From Planctomycetota bacterium (GTDB taxonomy: Bacteria; Planctomycetota; UBA8108; UBA1146; JAJFFE01): 48,094 nucleotides of DNA. How positions within the stretch are numbered: position 1 is the first letter of the stretch; each line of letters starts with the position of its first letter. Below are positions 27,402 to 36,300 of this stretch, one piece after another. Under the pieces are notes generated by a model. It saw nothing but the letters and a program-made list of their open reading frames with translations. It made no database searches and was not told where the DNA came from. Position numbers and translations under genes: made by a program. The DNA is taken from assembly GCA_021776775.1 (NCBI GenBank), contig JAJFFE010000336.1, positions 1-48,094 of the forward strand, written 5' to 3'.

Positions 27402-27992
27402 ATGAGCAGCCAGACCTTGCTCCGTGAACGGGAACTGAGCAATTTGTTGAAGCGGATGGCTTCGGGCGATCGCGCGGCATACGGTCTATTGTTCGAGCGA
27501 GAACGTTCGGCGCTGGAAACGTTCTTCATTCGACTGTGCCGCTGCCCATCGCGCTCGGACGATCTGGTGCAGAATACGTTCGTGACCCTGTGGCGCTACC
27601 GGGATAACTTCACCGCTCGCGGTAAAGCGACTTCCTACTTGTATCGCGTCGCCTTGAATCAGTGGCGACAGTGGTGTCGGCAGGAGAACCGGCGCCACGA
27701 CGTGCACCGAGATTTTGAGTGCACAGTTCCGCCACGTGTCGTTCCGGCGCCCGATCGCGAAGCGGAACGCGACGACTTGAAAGAGTGGGTGTGGCATTCG
27801 ATTACCCAACTGAAGCCGCCGCAGCGCGAAGTCTTCGTGTTGCACCGGTTCGAAGGGTTGTCGTGTCCGGAGATCGCCGAAGTCTTGGATGAGAATCTCA
27901 AGACCGTGGAGTCCCGACTCCGCTTGGCGCTGTCGAAATTGACTCGATCGCTATCCGCGCGTCGCGCAGGCTCTGGCAGGGAGGGCGCATGA
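27402..27992 (+). CDS. ECF-type RNA polymerase sigma factor
   Basis: 196 residues from ATG 27402; GTG 27381, with AAGGGG upstream, would add seven. Region 2 occupies about residues 15-85 (DRAAYGLLFERERSALETFF, DDLVQNTFVTLWRYRDNF, SYLYRVALNQWRQWCR), and region 4 about 120-180 (QLKPPQREVFVLHRFEGLSC, PEIAEVLDENLKTVESRLRL). Regions 1 and 3 are absent, which defines the ECF class. It directs RNA polymerase to a small set of promoters when released from the anti-sigma factor encoded by the next gene, which overlaps its stop codon by four bases (ATGA). Target genes cannot be read from this window. Confidence 0.93.
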   Translation: MSSQTLLRERELSNLLKRMASGDRAAYGLLFERERSALETFFIRLCRCPSRSDDLVQNTFVTLWRYRDNFTARGKATSYLYRVALNQWRQWCRQENRRHDVHRDFECTVPPRVVPAPDREAERDDLKEWVWHSITQLKPPQREVFVLHRFEGLSCPEIAEVLDENLKTVESRLRLALSKLTRSLSARRAGSGREGA

Positions 27993-29188
27993 GCAGTCCG
28001 AACAGAGACGACTCGAAACGTGAAGCCCCGGACCGAGTGACGCCGGACCGAGTGACGCCGGACCGAGAAGCACCCGGCGCAGGCTACCCACCCGAACAGT
28101 GCGAGCCGTACGAGTGCAAGCTGCCTGACTACGCGACGGGGCGGCTACCGCGGGCCACGTCGCGGGCGGTCGACCAGCACTTGAATAGTTGCGCGTCGTG
28201 TCGGCGATTCCTTGAATCGATTCATAGTCTCTATCAGATCGAGCTACTCCCCGAGCCGGTTGTCGAAGTTGCCGCGTCACGGACAGGGCGCGGCGACTGG
28301 TGGGTGCGCCACCGAGGCATCGCCGCCGCGATCCTCTTAGCGGTCGTGCTGTGGCTTGTCTTGTTTATCGCAGAGGGACGGCCACTCACTGACCACGCGA
28401 TTCGCTCGGGCGCGTCTAGCCACGACCTCACTCTGGCGGATCTTCCGGGCATCGCGCTCGAACTCCCGCCGTTTCCCGCCTCTCCCCGTTCGGGCGAGGT
28501 GATCACCGATCCCGTAGTGGCGGCGCGTTTCGTCGCCTATACCGGGAAGCCGCTACTCGAGGAGATCGTCTGGGACAGTTGTCCCCGTTGTCAAATGATG
28601 GATCGGAAGTTTGAGCTCCCGGAAGTTCGCGCCCAGTTTTTCGACGTGATTCATTTGAGGTCGCCACTGACTCCTCAACCACCGGGGTGGTTGACCGCGA
28701 CGGTTCCACGCGAGCAGGTTCCGTATCAACTACCGGCCATGCGAATCACGCGCGATGACTGCGCGTCGGGGACCATCGCCGGAGTCGCGGCGGTTTCCCG
28801 CATGACTCAGCTGTTAGCCGACTTCGACCAGAGCTGCAGCGATGGTGCGCTGCGAGCTCTCGATGATGCGATGTACCACGACCTCGCGCGTAGGATGGTG
28901 TCGATCCCAGCGTTGGTCGACCAAGCGCGGTACGCCGAGGCGGTGGTCGACCTCGAGCGGGTCGAGCAGGTCGGAGTTCGGCACCGCACGGCGTTCGTCG
29001 ACTTGGCGTACGAGCTGCGTCTTGCCATCACTGACGGTCTGACGCAGCAGTTGCAGGCTCTCGAACGCCACGCGGAAAACCGGTCCTCGACATCATCCTC
29101 GATCCGAGCTGTAGCCGGGCAGCTTGCGGAACAGACCCGCGGCCTCGCCATCGCCAACGACTTCACTCGAATGTCGTTGTCGGAGTAG
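27989..29188 (+). CDS. Transmembrane anti-sigma factor with zinc-finger (ZAS) and thioredoxin-like CxxC domain
   Basis: 399 residues, overlapping the sigma gene. Residues 15-30 contain a short repeat (DRVTP twice, encoded by a 15-bp tandem repeat). Residues about 38-75 form the zinc-finger anti-sigma domain, with H64-x3-C68-x2-C71 in DQHLNSCASCRRF. A transmembrane helix follows at about 110-128 (GIAAAILLAVVLWLVLFIA). The outer part (about 175-265) begins GKPLLEEIVWDSCPRCQMMD, then RKFELPEVRAQFFDV; this has the order and spacing of a thioredoxin or DUF255-like fold with the CxxC pair C198/C201. The last 120 residues are helical. The layout suggests that an extracytoplasmic redox or folding state controls release of the sigma factor; this last step is inference. 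Confidence 0.8.
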   Translation: MSSPNRDDSKREAPDRVTPDRVTPDREAPGAGYPPEQCEPYECKLPDYATGRLPRATSRAVDQHLNSCASCRRFLESIHSLYQIELLPEPVVEVAASRTGRGDWWVRHRGIAAAILLAVVLWLVLFIAEGRPLTDHAIRSGASSHDLTLADLPGIALELPPFPASPRSGEVITDPVVAARFVAYTGKPLLEEIVWDSCPRCQMMDRKFELPEVRAQFFDVIHLRSPLTPQPPGWLTATVPREQVPYQLPAMRITRDDCASGTIAGVAAVSRMTQLLADFDQSCSDGALRALDDAMYHDLARRMVSIPALVDQARYAEAVVDLERVEQVGVRHRTAFVDLAYELRLAITDGLTQQLQALERHAENRSSTSSSIRAVAGQLAEQTRGLAIANDFTRMSLSE

Positions 29189-29676
29189 AGGCCGATGGTG
29201 GCAGCGACGCGACTTCGTCGACGAAGACGCAACTAGGACTCGAATCGAGCCGCGCCATGAGTTTCTCCATCGCCGCGCGGTCGTATTTCTTGGTCGGCTT
29301 CGACAGCGGGACGAAGAGGATTGTACCGTCCATTCGAATAGCCCAGCCGGTTCCGAAGCGCAGAGGCCGTGACCTGGAGGAGTTTGCCGCGAGTGAGCTT
29401 GGCATTGATGGTGATGATCTGCTTAGCCTGTGCGGGCGTCAGTAGCGAGGTGTCAACCTTGCCCTTGCTTCGGTTCGTGCGCAGGAGATTTGGCGCCGTA
29501 TCGGGTTTGGCGTCGACGGCGATCTCGAGACTGGCGACCACGGCCGCCAACGCCTTTGCGTCGTACTCGGACGCCGCGGGTCTGGCGACAGTCGGTTTCC
29601 CGGTCGGCTTCTCGTCGTCTGCCTGGACCTTCGATTCGGGGACCAGGGAACCCATCACGATGAGTGCCCACAGCAT
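29163..29676 (-). pseudogene. Secreted protein gene with a frameshift, or a recoded gene
   Basis: ATG 29676 begins a secreted protein (MLWALIVMGSLVPESKVQAD) and reads well to about QVTASAL near 29370. In that frame the rest turns into Arg/Gly/His-rich non-protein-like sequence ending at 29233. One base further on, the next frame continues sensibly: GTGWAIRMDGTILFVPLSKP, then TKKYDRAAMEKLMARLD, to a stop at 29163. So the intact product would be about 170 residues, needing a +1 shift (or a one-base assembly error) in roughly 29355-29385. No slippery heptamer is evident. The family is unknown. Its end overlaps the convergent anti-sigma gene by 26 bases. Confidence 0.6.
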
Positions 29677-30016
29677 GGTTCGTAGGTGCTGGGTGAAAGC
29701 GCGTGCCTGTCTTCATTCCGAAGGTTTAACGGCTGGGTTGCGCGACGTCTACCGGCGATTGTCAGATAGTGTCGTGATGCCGGCCTTCACCACGAATGAA
29801 GACGGGCCACGGGGTGGCAATGCCCCGTGGCCCACATGAGTGAGGCTTCTGGGTCTACTCGAACTGAAGCACGATGCCTTCGGAAGAGCATGTGTTAGTT
29901 CATGCTGGAATGTGTCGGACTGCTCCGGGATAGTCTCAAGTTTCTAGCTTAGCTGGCGTTTGTCCGCGTCGATCGGGCGGCTTTCGCGTCTGGAGTCACC
30001 CAGATAGGAATCGGCC
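29677..30016. other. Intergenic region, 340 bp
   Basis: This lies between the frameshifted gene (minus, starts 29676) and the VOC gene (plus, starts 30017). It contains the strong hairpin at 29804-29833 and a TAGCTTAGCT sequence near 29945. Otherwise nothing was recognised. Confidence 0.4.
29804..29833. terminator. Strong GC hairpin in the spacer before the VOC gene
   Basis: 29804-29814 (GGGCCACGGGG) and 29823-29833 pair exactly over 11 bp around an eight-base loop. There is no T-tract on either side. It lies between two divergently transcribed genes, so it would have to terminate read-through or fold in a leader; its place is unusual for a terminator. Confidence 0.4.
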
Positions 30017-30409
30017 ATGAAGCAATCTCTTGGGTACGTTGCACTCGTCGTAAAAGAGTACGACGAAGCGATCGAGTTCTACGTGCGGACGTTGGGCTTC
30101 ACGTTGATCGAGGACACGTACATTCCGGAGCAAGACAAGCGGTGGGTTCTCGTTGCACCGCCCGGATCGGAAGAATCGAAGCTACTGCTCGCTCGCGCGG
30201 TTGACGACACGCAGCGGTCGCGCATCGGGAATCAAACGGGTGGCCGTGTTTTCCTCTTCTTGCACACCGACGATTTTTGGCGCGATTATCGAACCTACCA
30301 GGAGCGCGGTGTCGTTTTCGTCCGCGAGCCCAAAGAGGAGAGCTACGGCACCGTCGCCGTGTTCGAAGACCTCTACGGCAACCTGTGGGATCTTCTGCAG
30401 CTGCGGTAG
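30017..30409 (+). CDS. VOC-family (glyoxalase/dioxygenase fold) protein
   Basis: 130 residues, the normal length of a single-pair VOC protein. N-terminal beta-alpha-beta-beta-beta unit: YVALVVKEYDEAIEFYVRTL, then GFTLIEDTYI; second unit: RVFLFLHTDDFWRDYRTYQE, then TVAVFEDLYGNLWDLLQLR. The first metal-ligand position, usually His or Gln near the start, reads Tyr-Val here (LGYVALVV), while the H in FLHTDD and a final acidic residue are present, so metal binding is uncertain. Members include glyoxalase I, ring-cleavage dioxygenases and antibiotic-binding proteins; substrate cannot be told. ATG 30017 follows a weak ribosome site. Confidence 0.88.
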   Translation: MKQSLGYVALVVKEYDEAIEFYVRTLGFTLIEDTYIPEQDKRWVLVAPPGSEESKLLLARAVDDTQRSRIGNQTGGRVFLFLHTDDFWRDYRTYQERGVVFVREPKEESYGTVAVFEDLYGNLWDLLQLR

Positions 30410-30465
30410 ATGCCCGCCGGGATCGTGGCCCCTGTGATGGAACCACTTTTTTTTGAGCGACACTG

Positions 30466-31608
30466 CTACTTCAGTGTGATATCGATGAGTTCGCCGGGCC
30501 GTAGCGTGATCGACTCCGGGATGGCGCAGCGCACTGGGATTCCCCATTCGGGTCGCGTGGGATCGGTCCGGTGCCGAATGGGAACCAGTTCCACCTGAGG
30601 TCCGACCTCGTTCACAATGGTTTCGAACTTCGTCTGCTTGTTGCGCGATGTCGCCGCGGCCCGCATGCCGACACTGGGGGTGACCCCTTGGGACTCGCGA
30701 ACATAGACGGTGACGTGTCGGGCTGTATGGGTGGCGATGGTGACGATGGGCTCACCAGGAACGACCGCCTGCCCCGGACGCCGGTGGATGGCCATGATGG
30801 TTCCCGACACCGGCGCCCCGATCGCAAGTTGGGTGACTTCGATCTCGATCTCCCGCATCCGCGCCTCTTGTGCCGTCACCGCCGTCCGGAGAGGTTGTAG
30901 TAGCTTGGCGACTTCGACCGGGATCAGATTTGACCTCTGGTCGAGGCGTGCGACAGCGACGGCACGCTGAGCGGTCGCTTCGGCCAAGGCCGTTTCTGCT
31001 GCGCAGATTCTTGCTTGGGTCCGCTCACGCTCTAGCCGAGCCCGATCGTACTGAATGCGAGACGCCGCCGACGCGCCGACGAGCAACTCGGTTGACTGTA
31101 CCTCGAGATCGAGCCGTTGCAGTTCTATGCGATCGACTGCAATCTGCGCGGCGCGATCCATCACCTGCAGCCGCAGCGTCTCGGCCTGCCATGAGAGCCG
31201 CACCGCCTCGCGCTCATCTTCTTGGAGGAGCGAAACCTTATCAAAAGCGAGTCGCTCGCGGGTCGCGCCTATTTCGTCTTTGAGTGCCTCTCGGTCGACG
31301 GCCAGCGTGGTCAACCGCGCCTGCGCGTGCGAGGCGTCGATCGTGGCGACCACCATGCCGGCGTCGACGAAATCGAACGTCTGCCAGTCACCCTTGGGGG
31401 GAGTTGTCAACACGCCCGCGCCCGTCGAGATCACGTCGACGCGAACGGCGTCGACGGATCCGACGGTATTCGGGGAGCGACCATGGCGTTTCCAAAGCGC
31501 CAACGACCCGGCGACGCAGACCAGAAACAGAACGAGGGGAAGCCCGCGAGATCGAAACAGCTGAAATCGACGGGCGATCGGAATTCGGATCTTGGCAGCG
31601 ATGGTCAC
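30466..31608 (-). CDS. HlyD-type periplasmic adaptor (membrane fusion protein)
   Basis: 380 residues. GTG 31608 overlaps the stop of the DUF4956 gene by four bases (GTGA). An N-terminal membrane segment at about 24-41 (LPLVLFLVCVAGSLALWK) is followed by an extended coiled-coil hairpin (about 90-240, rich in Glu/Arg/Ala, for example RLAFDKVSLLQEDEREAVRL). The barrel-sandwich (lipoyl-like) half reads GAPVSGTIMAIHRRPGQAVV, then PGEPIVTIATHTARHVTVYV. This is the adaptor layout of tripartite efflux or secretion systems, but no transporter or outer-membrane channel gene is next to it. It is the last gene of a polyphosphate-type operon with VTC and DUF4956. Confidence 0.88.
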   Translation of the reverse strand: MTIAAKIRIPIARRFQLFRSRGLPLVLFLVCVAGSLALWKRHGRSPNTVGSVDAVRVDVISTGAGVLTTPPKGDWQTFDFVDAGMVVATIDASHAQARLTTLAVDREALKDEIGATRERLAFDKVSLLQEDEREAVRLSWQAETLRLQVMDRAAQIAVDRIELQRLDLEVQSTELLVGASAASRIQYDRARLERERTQARICAAETALAEATAQRAVAVARLDQRSNLIPVEVAKLLQPLRTAVTAQEARMREIEIEVTQLAIGAPVSGTIMAIHRRPGQAVVPGEPIVTIATHTARHVTVYVRESQGVTPSVGMRAAATSRNKQTKFETIVNEVGPQVELVPIRHRTDPTRPEWGIPVRCAIPESITLRPGELIDITLK

Positions 31609-32294
31609 ACCTCTGATTCGTCGCCGTGCATGAAGAGCGCTACTTGTTTCACTCCGGTAGTGCTCTCGAGCTCGGACTGTAGCTCGGTACTCCGGTTCGG
31701 ATCGCGAAGTAGAAGTCGATACGAAAAGTCCATCACGTTGTCACCGGCTTCGTTGGCGGCCGAGAGTTTGGTCCGCAACGCGTGACGACGAAACAGCGAC
31801 GTGATCAGTTCGTGCGGAGAGCTACCCTCACACACGATGTTCACCACCACGTCGTACTTCCGTACCGCTCCGAATTTCGTGACGCCGACGTAGGCCATGA
31901 CCAGCGCGATGATCAGCAGGCCGATCAGTGCCATTGAGGGTCGTCCGGTACCAACCGCCATACCTTCGACGATGGCCCAGAGAATGAACGTCGTGTCGCG
32001 AGTGTCTTTGAGCACGTTGCGGAATCGCACGACGGCGAACACGGCGAGCAGGCCGAAGGTCACGGCCAGGCTTCCCACCATCAACATCATGAGGAACGAC
32101 ACGATGACCGGGAGGATGACCAGCGACGACGTGAACGTTTGAGAGTAAGAGAGCGAACGGTGCGTCAACATGTAGGTCCAGCCGATGACTTGGCCGAGAA
32201 CCAAGCTCAGCAACATGAGGAACACTGTTTGTTCCGCTCCGCCCGGCGAACCTCCCGTGTCGCTGTTGAGGACGATATCGATCCACTCGTTCAT
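31605..32294 (-). CDS. DUF4956 membrane protein
   Basis: 229 residues. ATG 32294 overlaps the VTC stop codon by one base (TGATG). There are about four or five hydrophobic segments between residues 15 and 135 (FLMLLSLVLGQVIGWTYML, FTSSLVILPVIVSFLMMLMV, ALIGLLIIALVMAYVGVTKF). A soluble C-terminal domain follows (about 145-229). The motif FAVVRFRNVLKDTRDTTFIL, then WAIVEGMAVGTG, is characteristic of DUF4956 proteins, which are repeatedly found beside VTC-type polyphosphate polymerases. The role may be polyphosphate transport or polymerase anchoring; this is inferred from context. Confidence 0.88.
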   Translation of the reverse strand: MNEWIDIVLNSDTGGSPGGAEQTVFLMLLSLVLGQVIGWTYMLTHRSLSYSQTFTSSLVILPVIVSFLMMLMVGSLAVTFGLLAVFAVVRFRNVLKDTRDTTFILWAIVEGMAVGTGRPSMALIGLLIIALVMAYVGVTKFGAVRKYDVVVNIVCEGSSPHELITSLFRRHALRTKLSAANEAGDNVMDFSYRLLLRDPNRSTELQSELESTTGVKQVALFMHGDESEV

Positions 32295-33079
32295 CACGCT
32301 TCCCGCCATTTGGTGCGGGGGTTGGGAAGTGACTGAATACGCAACTCTTCGACGCACTTGCAGTACTTCGCCACCGACGTTCGTTCGAGCTGGAACGACT
32401 GGACGAGATCGCGCATCCAGGTTGGAAAGCGATCCGTGAACTTCAACTCCAACACCACTCCATCGACCGACGGTTGCTGGCAGCGGTCGGGGAGTTTCAG
32501 CGCACTCGACGGAAGGTACTCTCCGCCTTCAAGGCTTCGATCGAACGTCACCCGGACCTTGTTGCTGTCGCGAGATCCGTACGCTTCGCGTTGGTACTGC
32601 ACGTAGGTGCAACCCCGCGCGCTGATCTGATCGCGCAGGCGACAGAAATCGAGCATGGCGTCGTACGCCTGCGTGGAAGAGCCACTCGCGGCGTGGAAGA
32701 AGCTCGGTGAAGGTGCAGCTCCGAGGAGGATCTTGCTCGCTCCAGCCCGAGTCACGGCCGCCCGTTTCTTCTTGATAACACCGTCGTCGCGTCGCTTGAT
32801 CTCTAGGAACGCTGGGCTCTCTGGATCGTCGTCGTAGATGCGAACCCGGAGCTTGAAACGGTTCTTGCTCCCTTGGCACGTCTGCCCGTACAGATCGAGA
32901 TTTGGGCTGTCGAGGTAGAGACTGCACACGAGGTATCCGGTCGGATCGTTCGACTCGGCCGTGTACGGATCGGGGGTGACGTGCGGGCGGAAGAACTCGC
33001 GGGCGCGCGCCGCGACCGCTTCCGTCACCACGTACTTGAATTCGTAGCGGCTCGATTGCAGTTGCGCTCGGTACACCAT
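32294..33079 (-). CDS. VTC-domain polyphosphate polymerase-like protein
   Basis: 261 residues. The VTC fold residues are visible in order: YEFKYVV (11-17), SLYLDSPNLDLYG, then KLRVRIYDDD (about 76-85) with Lys/Arg for phosphate binding, FLEIKRRDDGVIKKKRA (about 91-107), VLELKFTDRFPTWMRDLV and FQLERTSVAKYCKC near the end. In yeast Vtc4 these basic residues and a Glu line the tunnel where ATP gamma-phosphate is polymerised and metal is bound. It is the first of a tightly overlapping three-gene operon (VTC, DUF4956, HlyD). The protein is cytoplasmic, without a membrane segment of its own, and may associate with the DUF4956 partner. ATG 33079 is the start. Confidence 0.9.
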   Translation of the reverse strand: MVYRAQLQSSRYEFKYVVTEAVAARAREFFRPHVTPDPYTAESNDPTGYLVCSLYLDSPNLDLYGQTCQGSKNRFKLRVRIYDDDPESPAFLEIKRRDDGVIKKKRAAVTRAGASKILLGAAPSPSFFHAASGSSTQAYDAMLDFCRLRDQISARGCTYVQYQREAYGSRDSNKVRVTFDRSLEGGEYLPSSALKLPDRCQQPSVDGVVLELKFTDRFPTWMRDLVQSFQLERTSVAKYCKCVEELRIQSLPNPRTKWREA

Positions 33080-33321
33080 TCAAACGACTCCTCACACTGT
33101 GACTCGGTCTTCACTCAGAACGCCCGGCGCCGGATGCGCTTCGGCGTGCCACGAGCCGTGGACTCCAAGAGTGCAAGAACAGTAGTGGAGTCGCGTGAAA
33201 CGTCCGTGAAGATGGAGTGACTGACGGCTCACCGCTTCCTCATGAACAGCAAGCAGGCGGGGGTGGGACGTGCCGGTGGGAGGTGCTGGGGGACACGAGC
33301 GCTGTCACTGCGGGCGAACCG

Positions 33322-36300
33322 TCACCACGTGTTCGACGTCTCGTTTTCCCAATCGTCGCGGAACCCAGAGCCCGTGCCAGCGAACTCTTCGAGATCTGAC
33401 CACACTTCGCTAAGCAAGATAGGCGGCACGTTGCCGAGTTCTGTCGGCGCGATGTCCGGGTCAGGATCTGCGTCGACGAGACCGAACTTCATCTCGATCA
33501 ACGCCACCGGCTTGTCTTCGAACGGGATCAGGTGACCGGTGTGTTCGACCACCGCTTGCAAGCCGAGCCGCCGGAAGGTCTTGCGCGCGGTGTAACAGCG
33601 TGACCCTTCGAGCGCCGGCCCCAGCGTGTAGCTGCGGCTCTTGAACGCTTTCGACAGCGCGGCGGCTGTCGTCATGTGTCCCTTGAACTCGTCGAGTCGG
33701 GTCTCGGCCGAACGCTCAGAGGGCAGTGCGAACGGTGCGCCTTCGACTTGCCGAAAGAACGGGATCACTTCGTAGTCGGCGAAGTGTCGAATCCACGCGT
33801 CACGTGTCGATGCGTCGACGTGCGTCGCGTGGAGAAGTCGGATTTCGTCGGTGGGGCGGAGTTCGATCGCGTCGTCGTCGACTCCTGTTAGCGTTCCGTC
33901 GTCGAGCGGTCGAAAGGAGACGCGGAGTTTGTCTCCATCGAACGCAGCCCAAAGTAGCCGCGACGCGAGCAGGCCGAGGATCGGGTGCCCGATGTAACAC
34001 TCCGTCCACACATCCGGCGTCCAGGTTCGCTCCGTGCACATGTGGTCGACAAGACGTTCCTCCTGGAGTCGAATCGTGTCCTTGAGCCCCTTGCGTGCCT
34101 TCTTCAACGTGTCCTTCGCTTCACGAACCGAGTCCGGGCACTCCGTGGTTTGCGCCCCGGGTAACGTCTTCGGCGACTTGCCGTCCTCGGTGCGAAGTGT
34201 GAACAGTAGCTTCGTTGGATCGAGCACGAGCGCGAAGCGGCGCGTGACAGACCCCTCAGGGTCGCAGTATTCGAGAGTCGCCTCGCCGCTCTGATCGAGA
34301 CCGAACGTGGGCACCGTGCGATCCGAGAGCTCGTCCCGCGTCCAGCCGCGTCGGTCAGCCATCACTTCGAGCAGCTGCTCAGCTTCTTTCTGGATGGCCG
34401 GAGTGCGAAAACGCTGTGCGATGGAAACCAGTAGCTGAATAGCGCTCGCGTCGTCGAGGCTCGCGGCGACGCCCAAGAGTGCCTTACATTGTCCCATGCG
34501 CTGACCGTAGTGCCGGCGCACGAATCTCTCGATGGTGGGGACCACGCTAGCATCGACGCCGGCGGAAACCAGCGAGAGCAAGCCGCGGTTGGCGGTGGTG
34601 CCGCGCTTCGCGGCATCTTTCTTGCGTTTGTCTTCCGCTCGCCACTCTGCGGGTGTGCCGGAGAACTCTTCGAGCGCCTCGACGGCTTCTTCCTCGGCGA
34701 GCTTTAGCCAACGTTCGAATATCGCCATCGAAAACTCGCGTCGTTCCACCTCTCGAAGGAGCGCGAACTCACGACGCAACTCAGGGTCGGCCCCCGCTGC
34801 TTTGGAACGGACCGCCTTGACGATCCATCTATCGCGGAGCTGCGGCTCGACGGCATTTCCATCCGCGAAGTGAAGTGCCGGCAATGTTTCACGGTCGATC
34901 CACTCGACCGTCTCGGGCATCCCGCGCTTGAGCACGCTCTTCGCATCGGCGAGGAGATCGGTGGGTGATACGGACTGAACGACCGCGTCGCCCCAGTGAT
35001 CGAGCGCGACTTCCAGCGCCCGCCGCGTCGACGCGCTCTTTTCGTTCTCGAGTGCGGCGTGCATGGCGGGAATGGCATCACGTTCCCCACGCGCCATGAT
35101 CCACTCGACGGCGTTTTCGCGAACGGACTTCTTACCGTGCGCCAACGCGTCGATGCGGCGCTGGGGTGCGTCCGGGTCGCGGTCGACACACTGTTGCGCG
35201 AGTAGTCGTTCCTGCTTGGTTCCGCTGAGCGCGAGGTGCCACAGCTTTTCGTGGATCGCCGGCAGAGGAAACGGCAGCAGTGCAATCACTCGCAGTAGCA
35301 GAAACCACGCTCGCTCGTCGTATCCGCGATCATGTCCCTTCGCCATCGGGTCGAACAGGTCTACCAGGACCTCGGGGTGCTCGGCGTAGAACGGCCAAAT
35401 GTGGATGTCGTCGACGTCGAGCCCGCTAGCGCTCTTGATCCAGTGAGCTCCGAGATCTGTTGCGCTCAGTCCAACCCACCGCATGACTTCGGCCTCGACC
35501 CGAAGGTCGTTCACTTCCGGGAACGACTCGGAGCCGTGACACCAGTACGAATCACCCAACTTGATTCCACGCTTGAGATACCTCAGGCGATAGAACGGCA
35601 CAATGTCGAGCGCCGTACCGTGCATCTGGATCGACATGTTGTGTTTCTGCTCGAGTGTTTCGACGGGTAGCTTCCACGGCTCGGGGTCGTACAGGGCGGC
35701 GAAAATTTGGTCGGCGAGAGGGGTAGGGATCGGCTCTGCGATGAGTGGTCTTTGCTTCGCCATCGCGGACCAACGCTCATGGTTCTTCACGGCGCTTTCG
35801 TAGCCGACCTTGCACATCGCGTCGAACGCGGCTCGGTGTGCTGCAGTTGGCTTCGGCGGTGAGACGTCGGATCGCGGCAGCGGCGGAAGGTCGAGAGGTG
35901 CGGTATCGATCGGTGTCGCTTTCGCGGCGGTCTCGGCGAGAAGTGCGTCGATGGCCGCGTGCAGCTTCTTCGACTTCACCCGCTCGCGGACCGACGAGAG
36001 CGTGCTGGCGCTGATCGTTTCCTTGAACTTGGCGTAGTACTCGAGCGCGTGTTGGCACTGCGCAGCGTTGCCGGTCTCTAGTAGCTTTTTGTAGTGCACG
36101 TCGGAGCGAGGCACCGAGTCGAGAATCGTCCCGGCGACGAACCGCACTTGTTTCGCCGAGTCGGCGATGGCGAATACCAAGAGCTCACCCCAATGATCGA
36201 GGTCCGCGCCGTGTTCGTTGAGCATGTGCATGAAAGGTGCCCGGTTCCTCGCCGGAAGTTCGCGAAGCAAGGAAGCGACGTGGTCTGCGTGCCGGTTCAA

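Noticed and set aside
29233..29360. First-frame C-terminus of the frameshifted gene
   Set aside because: It is Arg/Gly/His-rich and non-protein-like, while the neighbouring frame shows typical codon choice over the same bases.
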